Below are positions 15,578 to 23,702 of a stretch of 64,000 nt of DNA, one piece after another. The DNA lies in assembly GCA_002353295.1 (NCBI GenBank), contig DEJG01000026.1, positions 244,234 through 308,233 of the forward strand, in the 5' to 3' direction. The stretch's first letter is position 1. Each line of letters begins with the position of its first letter. The notes below the pieces were generated by a model. The model ran no database searches, was not told the origin of the DNA, and saw only the letters and a list, made by a program, of their open reading frames with translations. Position numbers and translations under genes: made by a program. The stretch is from Prevotella sp. UBA2754 (GTDB taxonomy: Bacteria > Bacteroidota > Bacteroidia > Bacteroidales > Bacteroidaceae).

Positions 15578-17410
15578 TTAAAGAATGAAGGTTTTCAGTC
15601 CCTCTACCAGTCGGCTGTTATCCTCGTGGTTGCGCACAGCAATGCGCATGTATTGTTTATCGGCAGGAAGGCCTGTCTTTCCGCTACAGTCGCGTGTCAG
15701 GATATTATGTTGTTTCAGCATCCGTATCACTATCTCACTGGCTCGATAAGGGGGCAATACCTCACAGAGGAAATAGTTTGCCTCGGTAGACATTACACGG
15801 AGGAAGGGGATGGTGCGGAGCTGTTGCTCAAAAATGTCACGCTCTGCCACGAATTTCGCACAGGCACGCTGGTAGTCTTTCTCGTATTTGTTGTAGATCT
15901 GCATGAAGAACTCGGCAAACGAGTTGAGGTTCCAGATACTCACCTCTTTCTTGATACGGGCGATAAGCTCCTTATCCGCAGAAGCAAGGATGCCCAGTCG
16001 GAGTCCGGGAACACCATAGCTCTTGGAGATACTCTTCATCACAGCCATGTGGGGATAATGCTCCAACAGGCTGTCGCTGAGCAGGGTGTTGGTGGCATAG
16101 TCACGACTGAAGTCCACAAACGACTCATCAACAATCAGACGGATGTCACGTTCCTCACACCACTGGGCGAGTCGCAATACGTCAGCCTTGGGGATGAAGT
16201 TGCCAGAGGGGTTGTCGGGGTTGATCAGCATGAGCTGGCAAATGTCCTTATCAGCAAAGAACACCATCAGATCGTCGGCGGTATAGCGAAAATTATCATT
16301 CTGTGGAACGAAGGTCACCTGCTGACTTTTGTCATAGCGATTAGGATATTCCTCGAAGGTAGGACGCACAAAGCCTATCTTACCCTGTGACTCCTCCATC
16401 AGAATCTTGATCAGTTCAGCGGCACCATTACCTGGCACGATATAGGGTTCGCTGACGCCAAAGCATTTGCTGGCAATGAGGGTGTTGACCTTCATGCCCG
16501 ACGGATATTCCGTCAGCAGGGTGTCGAAATTGGCACGTAACTCGTCTTTCATCCGCTGACTGGGGAAATAGGGGTTCACCAGATAGCAGAAGTCGAGCAT
16601 CTGGGGGAAACGCCAGAAACCACCATAGCGACCGTAGTATTTACGTAGTACGTCTTGCTCGTCAGCAAACAGCGCCTCGGCAATGTCCAGGTCTTGTTTG
16701 TCGTCAATCTCATACCATTTCTCATGACCGATAGGCAGTGCCTTCAGCTCATGACCGCTCAGCAGTGAGATGATGCGCAGTACATTCTCGTAGTATTCGT
16801 TCAGTCCTACCGCCTTGGTATAGGCATCGAGGAAAGGCACGTATTTCTCTTTCAGGAACTGCTTACTGAACTTATAGATATTGACAGTCTTGTAATAAGA
16901 GGCGACATCGTTATAGTCGAAGGCATCTTTGGAGATGAAGTTGACGATGTTGTTGTCTGCATCGATACGCACCATCGTACCATCCATCCAAGTCTCATAT
17001 TTGGCAACGAGAGCCAGATTGGGGCACGGATTCTCCAACAGCATCTCAAACAGGCGGTCGCTGAGAATGAGGTCGCTTTCAATGAGCAGGGTGTCGTCCT
17101 CCTGCAATTGTTCCTTCACCAACGACAAAGAATAGATGTTATTCGTCTTGTCGTAAATGGGGTTCTCAGCAAATTGCAGTTGGCAATTGGCAGTCAGCTG
17201 TTGGCCGTATTGAGTGGTGATATATTCGTGCAGCTCTTGTCCCTTATAGCCCACAACGATGATGACACGCTGGAGTGGGAGCTTTGTCAGTTGCCCTAAG
17301 ACGCGGTCAATCAGTCGCACACCATTCACAGGAACCATACATTTTGTCTGGTCCTTTGTCAATTCTCCGAGTCTGCGACCCATACCAGCCGCCAAGATGA
17401 TTGCTTGCAT
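15578..17410 (-). CDS. fusion: sugar/choline-type nucleotidyltransferase + HisC/CobD-like PLP enzyme
   Basis: A 610-aa two-domain protein. Residues 1-250 are a LicC/GlmU-type NTP transferase: LAAGMGRRLGELTKDQTK, ESDLIL, and GHEKWYEIDD. Residues 260-610 are a fold-type I aminotransferase or decarboxylase: GNGAAELI (327-334), NPDNPSG, DESFVDF and PLP Lys463 in SISKSYGVPGLRLG. The second domain looks closest to HisC and CobD (threonine-phosphate decarboxylase). Such fusions are known for CDP-activated amino-alcohol or aminophosphonate groups. With licD next door, the same role is inferred. Residues 69-80 are encoded by a heptamer array. Confidence 0.82.
   Translation of the reverse strand: MQAIILAAGMGRRLGELTKDQTKCMVPVNGVRLIDRVLGQLTKLPLQRVIIVVGYKGQELHEYITTQYGQQLTANCQLQFAENPIYDKTNNIYSLSLVKEQLQEDDTLLIESDLILSDRLFEMLLENPCPNLALVAKYETWMDGTMVRIDADNNIVNFISKDAFDYNDVASYYKTVNIYKFSKQFLKEKYVPFLDAYTKAVGLNEYYENVLRIISLLSGHELKALPIGHEKWYEIDDKQDLDIAEALFADEQDVLRKYYGRYGGFWRFPQMLDFCYLVNPYFPSQRMKDELRANFDTLLTEYPSGMKVNTLIASKCFGVSEPYIVPGNGAAELIKILMEESQGKIGFVRPTFEEYPNRYDKSQQVTFVPQNDNFRYTADDLMVFFADKDICQLMLINPDNPSGNFIPKADVLRLAQWCEERDIRLIVDESFVDFSRDYATNTLLSDSLLEHYPHMAVMKSISKSYGVPGLRLGILASADKELIARIKKEVSIWNLNSFAEFFMQIYNKYEKDYQRACAKFVAERDIFEQQLRTIPFLRVMSTEANYFLCEVLPPYRASEIVIRMLKQHNILTRDCSGKTGLPADKQYMRIAVRNHEDNSRLVEGLKTFIL
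17170..17204 (-). repeat. in-frame heptamer array CAATTGG in nucleotidyltransferase fusion
   Basis: Plus-strand units CAAATTG, CAGTTGG, CAATTGG, CAGTCAG, CTGTTGG (17170-17204), read in frame on the minus strand as residues 69-80, a loop between an alpha helix and the next strand of the NTP-transferase domain. Confidence 0.8.
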
Positions 17411-17429
17411 GTCTTACTGCTTTAGAAGA

Positions 17430-18779
17430 TTATCCTACCTGCCTGTCGTCTTGGGGCTTTTCTTTGCCATGGACACTCTTTACCTTCATGCCGAGCTTGT
17501 TAGGGAGACAGGCATTGAGAATGATACCCACGAGGGCAGAGAGTGCCAGTCCAGAGAAGTGGATAGAACCGATGCTTACATTATCCTCAGCGCCATATTT
17601 CACGCCAATGGCAATTACCAGGATCAAGGCTGCCACAAACACATTACGTGATGAGCTGAAATCCACGCCTTCCTCAACCAGGTTACGTACACCGACAGCT
17701 GATATCATGCCATAGAGAATGAGACTGACACCGCCAATGGTGGCAGCAGGCATCAGACCTATCAGACAGGCGAACTTAGGACAAAAGGACAGGAGTATGG
17801 CCAAGATGGCTGCCAGTCGGATGACGGCAGGGTCAAAGACCTTGGTGAGGTTCAGTACACCTGTATTTTCTCCGTATGTCGTGTTAGCTGGGGCTCCGAA
17901 GAGAGAGGCCAGTGCGGTAGCCATACCGTCGCCCATCAGGGTACGGTGCAGACCAGGATCCTTCAGGAAGTCCTTGCCTACGGTAGAGGAGATGGCACAC
18001 ATGTCACCAATGTGCTCCATAATGGTAGCAATGGCTATGGGCATGATGGCAATGATGGTGGATACAAGAAAAGTCGTATCCATGTGGTCGAAGACGGCAA
18101 GTACCGTCTGTTCTCTGTTGACGGGCAAGCCAATCCATGCTGCTTCGTGTAATGCCGAGAAGTTTACTTCACCAGTTACCACAGCCAGAAAATAGCTGAC
18201 CAGTACACCAAGGAGGATGGGGATAATCTTTATAATGCCCTTGCCCCAAACACTGGTAATGATGACAGTCAGGATGGCAACAAGTGCCAGTGTCCAGTTG
18301 GTGGTACAGTTGTGTATGGCACTACCCGACAGAACGAGTCCGATGGCAATAATCATAGGACCTGTCACAACTGGCGGGAAGTAGCGTATAATCTTATCGA
18401 TACCGAAAGACTTGATCAAACCAGCCATGATAAAATAGCACATACCGGCAAAGAAAACACCTATGCACGCATAACCCAATGCCAAAGTCTCTGTCATACC
18501 TTGCTCGACACCCAGTGTCTTGACCGAGAGATAGCCTCCGATGAATGCGAACGAGGAACCTAAGAATGCGGGTACCTTCAACTTGGTGATGCAGTGGAAA
18601 ACCAAGGTCCCGATACCGGCAAACAGCAGGGTAGTTGACACAGAAAGTCCTGTGAGCACAGGTACCAGGATGGTGGCGCCAAACATGGCGAAAAGGTGTT
18701 GTATGCCTAAGATCGTGTACTTAGGTATGCCTAATTGTCTGGCATCTGTGATGCCTTCTTTGGGAGTATTTGTTTTCAT
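17430..18779 (-). CDS. uraA: uracil permease, NCS2 family
   Basis: A 449-aa NCS2 nucleobase:proton symporter with about 14 membrane segments. Seen: GIQHLFAMFGATILVP at the N-terminus, SSFAFIGG, the substrate-site region AIMPIAIATIMEHIGDM with its key Glu, and FGAPANTTYGENTG. This matches UraA rather than xanthine or purine permeases. Length is normal. It sits 25 bp after metG and 19 bp before the nucleotidyltransferase fusion on the same strand. The functional link to them is not obvious. Confidence 0.92.
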   Translation of the reverse strand: MKTNTPKEGITDARQLGIPKYTILGIQHLFAMFGATILVPVLTGLSVSTTLLFAGIGTLVFHCITKLKVPAFLGSSFAFIGGYLSVKTLGVEQGMTETLALGYACIGVFFAGMCYFIMAGLIKSFGIDKIIRYFPPVVTGPMIIAIGLVLSGSAIHNCTTNWTLALVAILTVIITSVWGKGIIKIIPILLGVLVSYFLAVVTGEVNFSALHEAAWIGLPVNREQTVLAVFDHMDTTFLVSTIIAIMPIAIATIMEHIGDMCAISSTVGKDFLKDPGLHRTLMGDGMATALASLFGAPANTTYGENTGVLNLTKVFDPAVIRLAAILAILLSFCPKFACLIGLMPAATIGGVSLILYGMISAVGVRNLVEEGVDFSSSRNVFVAALILVIAIGVKYGAEDNVSIGSIHFSGLALSALVGIILNACLPNKLGMKVKSVHGKEKPQDDRQVG

Positions 18780-18804
18780 GCAGTATTATTATTTTGCTTA
18801 TTCT

Positions 18805-20871
18805 TTATCCTACTTGACTTCCTGGTTTCACATCCTTGGTGGTAGTCACCACACTGAGGCTCTCGTCGAAATCGACGGCTGAGAGAATCATACCCTGACT
18901 CTCGATGCCCATCATCTTGCGAGGGGCAAAGTTGGCAACGAAGAGGATGCGCTTGCCGATCAGTTCTTCTGGGTTCTCATAGAAAGCGGCTATACCGGAA
19001 CAGATGGTACGATCCTGGCCAGAACCGTCATCAATGGTAAACTGCAGGAGCTTCTTCGACTTGGGCACGCGCTGGCAGTTCTTTACCAGTCCTACGCGGA
19101 TGTCGAGTTTCTCGAATTCTTCAAATGAAACGGTATCTTTGATAGGTGCTGCTTTGTATTGAGCAGCCTCATTCAATTTCTTCGTGGCTTCCAACTTATC
19201 GAGCTGCTTCTGAATGACATCGTCCTCAATCTTCTCGAAGAGCAGGGCTGGTTCGCCTAACTGGTGACCGGCTTTCAGAAGGTCAGTGTTGCCTAACTGT
19301 TCCCACTCGAAACTTTCCATGTTCAGCATTTCGCGTAGTTTCTTGCTACTGAATGGCAGGAACGGTTCGAAGGCAATGGCAAGGTTGGCAACTAACTGCA
19401 GACAGATATACAGAATGGTCTCGCAACGCTTGGGGTCCTGTTTCCAAACCTTCCAAGGCTCACACTCGGTGATGTAGCGGTTGCCGATACGAGCGAGGTT
19501 CATAGCCTCAAACTGGGCGTCGCGGAACTTAAACTGGTCGAGCAGGGCCTCTACCTTCTGTTTCACGTCCTTGAACTCCTCCAGTGCCTGACGGTCAACA
19601 TCCTGCAGTTCGCCACAGGCAGGCACGATGCCGTTCCAGTATTTCTTGGTGAGTTGGAGAGCACGGTTTACGAAGTTGCCGTAAACGGCTACGAGTTCGT
19701 TGTTATTGCGGTCTTGGAAGTCTTTCCAAGTAAAATTATTGTCCTTGGTCTCGGGTGCATTGGCAGTCAGCACGTAGCGAAGTACGTCTTGTTTGCCAGG
19801 CATGTCAACTAAGTATTCGTGCAGCCATACAGCCCAGTTGCGCGAAGTCGAAATCTTGTCGTTTTCCAAGTTCAGGAACTCGTTGGCAGGCACGTTATCG
19901 GGCATGATATACTTGCCGTGCGCCTTCATCATCACAGGGAAGATGATGCAGTGGAACACGATGTTGTCCTTACCGATGAAATGTACCAGACGGGTGTCCT
20001 CGTCCTGCCACCATTTCTCCCAGTTGCCCCAGCGCTCAGGATTCTTCTCGCAAAGTTCCTTCGTGTTCGATACATAACCGATAGGTGCGTCGAACCATAC
20101 ATAGAGTACTTTGCCGTCAGCTCCCTCAACAGGAACAGGAATACCCCAATCCAGATCGCGTGTCATGGCACGGGGCTGTAAATCCATATCGAGCCATGAT
20201 TTACACTGTCCATAGACGTTAGGACGCCACTCTTTGTGCTCCTCGAGAATCCACTGCTTCAGCCACTCCTGATATTCGTTCAGGGGCAGATACCAGTTCT
20301 TGGTTTTCTTCATCACAGGAGTAGAACCTGAGATTGTTGATTTGGGGTTGATAAGCTCCGTTGGCGACAGGTCGCGTCCGCACTTCTCACACTGGTCGCC
20401 ATAGGCTCCCTGATTGTGGCAATAGGGGCATTCGCCCGTTACGTAGCGGTCGGCAAGGAATTGCTTAGCCTCCTCGTCGTAAAGCTGTTCGGTGGTTTCC
20501 TCTACCAGTTTTCCTTCATCATAGAGTTTGCGGAACCATTCTGCAGCAAACTTGTGATGCGTCTCGCTGGTAGTACGGCTATAGATATCGAACGAAATAC
20601 CGAATTCCTGGAACGAATCCTTAATCATCTTATGATAGCGGTCCACCACATCCTGCGGGGTGATGCCTTCCTTACGGGCACGAACCGTGATGGGCACACC
20701 ATGCTCGTCGCTTCCGCCGATAAACAACACATCCTCCTTCTTCAGTCTCAAATAACGTACATAGATGTCGGCTGGTACATATACACCTGCCAGATGACCG
20801 ATGTGTACGCCACCGTTGGCGTAGGGCAAAGCCGAGGTCACCGTAGTCCGCTTAAATTTCTTTTCTGCCAT
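18805..20871 (-). CDS. metG: methionyl-tRNA synthetase
   Basis: A 688-aa MetRS. HIGH motif in GGVHIGHLAG, zinc-knuckle Cys pairs CPYC and CEKC, KMSKS-type motif present as KISTS, and a C-terminal tRNA-binding EMAP/Trbp111-like domain from about residue 580 (FEKLDIRVGLV, NFAPRKMMGIESQGMILSA). This is the long dimeric bacterial form. Start ATG at 20871. Its promoter faces that of msrC in the 81-bp divergent intergenic region. First gene of the minus-strand run down to the OCD-like gene. Confidence 0.96.
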   Translation of the reverse strand: MAEKKFKRTTVTSALPYANGGVHIGHLAGVYVPADIYVRYLRLKKEDVLFIGGSDEHGVPITVRARKEGITPQDVVDRYHKMIKDSFQEFGISFDIYSRTTSETHHKFAAEWFRKLYDEGKLVEETTEQLYDEEAKQFLADRYVTGECPYCHNQGAYGDQCEKCGRDLSPTELINPKSTISGSTPVMKKTKNWYLPLNEYQEWLKQWILEEHKEWRPNVYGQCKSWLDMDLQPRAMTRDLDWGIPVPVEGADGKVLYVWFDAPIGYVSNTKELCEKNPERWGNWEKWWQDEDTRLVHFIGKDNIVFHCIIFPVMMKAHGKYIMPDNVPANEFLNLENDKISTSRNWAVWLHEYLVDMPGKQDVLRYVLTANAPETKDNNFTWKDFQDRNNNELVAVYGNFVNRALQLTKKYWNGIVPACGELQDVDRQALEEFKDVKQKVEALLDQFKFRDAQFEAMNLARIGNRYITECEPWKVWKQDPKRCETILYICLQLVANLAIAFEPFLPFSSKKLREMLNMESFEWEQLGNTDLLKAGHQLGEPALLFEKIEDDVIQKQLDKLEATKKLNEAAQYKAAPIKDTVSFEEFEKLDIRVGLVKNCQRVPKSKKLLQFTIDDGSGQDRTICSGIAAFYENPEELIGKRILFVANFAPRKMMGIESQGMILSAVDFDESLSVVTTTKDVKPGSQVG

Positions 20872-20898
20872 TATTCTTTGTTTTTTTCAATTTGGTTG

Positions 20899-20930
20899 CA
20901 AAATTAGTGCAAATCGGGCGAAAAACCAAA
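20899..20930 (-). promoter_or_regulatory. metG promoter
   Basis: Minus strand: TTTG (20930-20927), 20-nt spacer, TAATTTTG (20906-20899), about 28 nt before the metG ATG. The match to the Bacteroidetes consensus is full. Confidence 0.7.
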
Positions 20931-20939
20931 TTTTCTTTG

Positions 20940-20947
20940 TACTTTTG
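20940..20947 (+). promoter_or_regulatory. msrC -7 box, near-leaderless
   Basis: TACTTTTG at 20940-20947 lies five bases before the msrC ATG at 20953. The -33 element is weak. The transcript would start at or next to the start codon. Confidence 0.5.
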
Positions 20948-20952
20948 CACCC

Positions 20953-21396
20953 ATGAATAAAGAAGAGAATTACAAATTGCTTTTCGAGCAGGTGAAGGCG
21001 CTGATTGCTGGCGAGACGGATGAAGTGGCTATCATGGCTAATGTGTGTGCTGCTATCCATGAGACAATGGGCTTTTTCTGGACAGGGTTTTATATAGTAA
21101 AAGGTGAGGAACTGGTGTTGGGACCCTTCCAAGGTCCAGTGGCTTGTATGCACATCGGTTATGGACGTGGTGTCTGCGGTACAGCTTGGCAACGAGCAGA
21201 GTCGGTGGTTGTGCCAGATGTCGAGGCGTTTCCTGGTCACATAGCCTGTAGCAGTCTCTCGCGTTCAGAAATCGTCGTTCCCGTTTTCGACACTGACGGC
21301 AATGTCAAAGCTGTCCTCGACATCGACAGCAAGGATTTGAACACTTTCGATGAAGTTGATCAGCACTGGTTGGAAGAGTTTGTCAAGATGCTGTGA
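20953..21396 (+). CDS. msrC: free methionine-R-sulfoxide reductase (GAF domain)
   Basis: A 147-aa single GAF-domain protein of the fRMsr type, which reduces free L-methionine-(R)-sulfoxide in the cytoplasm. The conserved Cys residues are at 65 (GPVACMHI), 75 (GRGVCGTA) and 99 (HIACSS), in the arrangement of the characterised enzyme, and SEIVVPVFD follows. Length is normal. Its gene is divergent from metG, a suggestive link through methionine, and convergent with the TPR gene four bases downstream. Confidence 0.9.
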   Translation: MNKEENYKLLFEQVKALIAGETDEVAIMANVCAAIHETMGFFWTGFYIVKGEELVLGPFQGPVACMHIGYGRGVCGTAWQRAESVVVPDVEAFPGHIACSSLSRSEIVVPVFDTDGNVKAVLDIDSKDLNTFDEVDQHWLEEFVKML

Positions 21397-21400
21397 GGCT

Positions 21401-22384
21401 CTACCACATCATCATGCGTAACATCTGTTCGGCACGCTGACGCTTGTATTTGATATTGTCGTTGTACTCTCTGTTTTGAGTGGCTTCGAGAAACTTTTGA
21501 AGATGTTGCTGAGCTTTGTTATGTTGTTTGAGCGCCACGTAGCATTGTCCCATATCGTAATCCAATAGGGGGCGTTCACTATCATCACAATAACGGAGAC
21601 ACTCTTCTAATTCCTGCAAACGGAAATCGGCCTCGTTCTTCTGATTGAATGCTTCCGCTAACTCGCGGTGAAGTCGATAGAGCGTGCGGCTGTCTGGTAT
21701 CATGAGTTTCTTGGCTTCATCGAGATAACCCAAAGCCTCTGCCCCAAAGCCTATCTTATTGCACACGATGCCGAGTATAAACAAACAGTAGGGGTGCTGG
21801 TCATTTTTCTGATAGGCACGATAGAGATAGTCGTACGCATTATTATCGTCGCCCATGCGTTGATAGGTCAAACCAAGGGTGTATAAGGTATTGAAACAGG
21901 AGTCGCCCATTGCCGTTAATTGGTTCAGTTCGGACAGCGCACGCTCGTAGTTCCCCATATTATAATAGGCGTCAGCTAATTGGCGATTGACCAGAATGTG
22001 GGTAGAATCGCGTTGTTTGTATTGCTTGCAAATATCTATCACCCGTTCTGGAAGAGGCAGTTTGCCCATCTCTGTTTTTATTCCCTTATTGAGTCGTTTA
22101 GTGTAATCGAGAATAACAGGTACACAGTAGGGATCGCTCTTCAGGATTTTCTCAGCCCAGTAAACGAGTGAGTCTTCTTGCCCCATGCTACTGAGACAAA
22201 GATAATGCTGTTGCATATCGTCAAGTGTCAACGAATCTTGAGGAATCTGACGAAGGGCAGCAATACTGCGCGCATAATAGCCACGCTCAGTCCAATAACG
22301 GGATATGGTACGAAGACTGTCCGTCTGAGCGGAAATAAAGAGTGAAAGATGAAACGTGAATAATACAAGCAGCAATTTCTTCAT
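21401..22384 (-). CDS. secreted TPR-repeat protein
   Basis: A 327-aa protein with a signal peptide (residues 1-19, ending ISAQ) and at least five tetratricopeptide repeats, such as ADAYYNMGNYERALSELNQL, LGLTYQRMGDDNNAYDYLY and MGQCYVALKQHNKAQQHLQ. TPRs mediate protein contacts in the periplasm. It overlaps the TlpA-like gene by ATGA and closes the BlaI-BlaR1-TlpA operon. Within the signal peptide, 22333-22360 shows a degenerate heptamer pattern. No enzymatic motif is visible. Confidence 0.8.
   Translation of the reverse strand: MKKLLLVLFTFHLSLFISAQTDSLRTISRYWTERGYYARSIAALRQIPQDSLTLDDMQQHYLCLSSMGQEDSLVYWAEKILKSDPYCVPVILDYTKRLNKGIKTEMGKLPLPERVIDICKQYKQRDSTHILVNRQLADAYYNMGNYERALSELNQLTAMGDSCFNTLYTLGLTYQRMGDDNNAYDYLYRAYQKNDQHPYCLFILGIVCNKIGFGAEALGYLDEAKKLMIPDSRTLYRLHRELAEAFNQKNEADFRLQELEECLRYCDDSERPLLDYDMGQCYVALKQHNKAQQHLQKFLEATQNREYNDNIKYKRQRAEQMLRMMMW
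22333..22360 (-). repeat. degenerate heptamer pattern in signal-peptide codons
   Basis: Plus-strand units AAATAAA, GAGTGAA, AGATGAA, ACGTGAA read on the minus strand give the signal-peptide core TFHLSLFIS. The pattern is weaker than the other arrays and could be chance. Confidence 0.4.
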
Positions 22385-23685
22385 GGTTGTTTCTCCTTAT
22401 CTAATAACGATTTAAGTTTATCAATAGCCAAAGGGATACTGATATTCTTGGCGATGATACGTCCTGAGCGATCTACCAGGTAATTATGTGGAATAGTTTT
22501 GATGCCCAATTTTTTTACTCCTGGCCACATCTGACCCGTTTTGTCATTGTATGCCCTGAAATGATGGAGTGTGAAGGGCTTGTCGGTTTGTTCTCTTGTC
22601 TTCGTACGGAAATCGTATTTCTTGGTAGCCTGCCACCAAGCCTTTGATGTCTTATCCATTGATACAAGCAGCACATCTAAATCATCGGCAAACATCTGTG
22701 CCATCAACTTGATATTAGGAATTTCTACCAGACAGGGTTCGCACCACGAAGCCCAGAAATCAACCAAAACATATTTGCCTCGGTAGTTATTCAGGTTAGT
22801 TCCTCCAACATAGATATTCAGGTATTCACCTACTTTCAAAGGACAATAAGTGCTGTCAGCAGTCTGATCCTTGAACCGACTACTGAGTCTGCGCAGTTCT
22901 ATGGCATAGAAATCGAAACTGCGGGCAGAAGTATAGCCATCGCCTAAAGTACTGTCGTTAGCCAGTGCCTGCATCGGTGGGTAGTCAGGAAACTTCCTAA
23001 TCAGATGATTCATCATCTTGTCGGCATCAGCCATCGTATAGGGTGCATCATTCCAGGAGTAGCGATTCTTGGCATAAGATAAAATGGCGGAAGCCTCTTC
23101 CACTACGCAATAAGGACTGTTGCCCGTCAGTGTGAAATTGTACCTTCGCCACCATGATGCTTCAGACAGGGCACGATATTCTTTCTTCAGCGAATCGAGC
23201 TCGTTGTCAGCGATGCCATAGCGATTCATCGCCATTCGAAGTGCTCGCTGCTTCTCTTGAAGACTGTCATTTAGGGTTTGCCACCGAATAAATTCCAGAG
23301 TGGAAGGTGAATTTTCAACCTTATCTACCAAACGGAAACGGAAGCCATCGTCTTCGTCACCAATATGAATGCTAAGACTATCTCCATTTTTCACTATCAG
23401 AGGTACCGAACCAGGTCCACGTCGGGCAAACATCAAATTGACATTGTACTCGTAAGGCACAGTCCCGTGCATGGTACCTTTTCTGTGCAGTGAATCAATG
23501 GCAAGGGAATCGTGTAGTTGGAATTCCCGCTCTATCCTTGATACGAGATATATTTTCTGTGGAATGCTGGCAATAGCGGAATCAACACTCACAGTAACGG
23601 TGAATGTCTTGTGGACAATGGCCCTCGCCGCCAATGGGAGAACCATCAGCAGGACGAGGGTCAACATGCTTGATCTGCTTTTCAT
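22381..23685 (-). CDS. TlpA/ResA-like thioredoxin-fold envelope protein
   Basis: A 434-aa exported protein: signal peptide about residues 1-22, a long N-terminal region of the type found in Bacteroidetes TlpA relatives (DUF4369-like beta part and a helical part), and a C-terminal thioredoxin domain with VDFWASWCEPCLVEIP and the cis-Pro region GIKTIPHNYLVD. It probably acts as a periplasmic thiol-disulfide oxidoreductase. The ATG at 23685 is preferred over a TTG two codons upstream. It sits 17 bp after blaR1 and overlaps the TPR gene by 4 bp. Confidence 0.85.
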   Translation of the reverse strand: MKSRSSMLTLVLLMVLPLAARAIVHKTFTVTVSVDSAIASIPQKIYLVSRIEREFQLHDSLAIDSLHRKGTMHGTVPYEYNVNLMFARRGPGSVPLIVKNGDSLSIHIGDEDDGFRFRLVDKVENSPSTLEFIRWQTLNDSLQEKQRALRMAMNRYGIADNELDSLKKEYRALSEASWWRRYNFTLTGNSPYCVVEEASAILSYAKNRYSWNDAPYTMADADKMMNHLIRKFPDYPPMQALANDSTLGDGYTSARSFDFYAIELRRLSSRFKDQTADSTYCPLKVGEYLNIYVGGTNLNNYRGKYVLVDFWASWCEPCLVEIPNIKLMAQMFADDLDVLLVSMDKTSKAWWQATKKYDFRTKTREQTDKPFTLHHFRAYNDKTGQMWPGVKKLGIKTIPHNYLVDRSGRIIAKNISIPLAIDKLKSLLDKEKQP

Positions 23686-23702
23686 GATCAATCGAGAGAG
23701 TG

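Noticed and set aside
18805..20871. MetG KMSKS motif reads KISTS.
   Set aside because: Variants of this motif are common in class I synthetases and the rest of the enzyme is complete.
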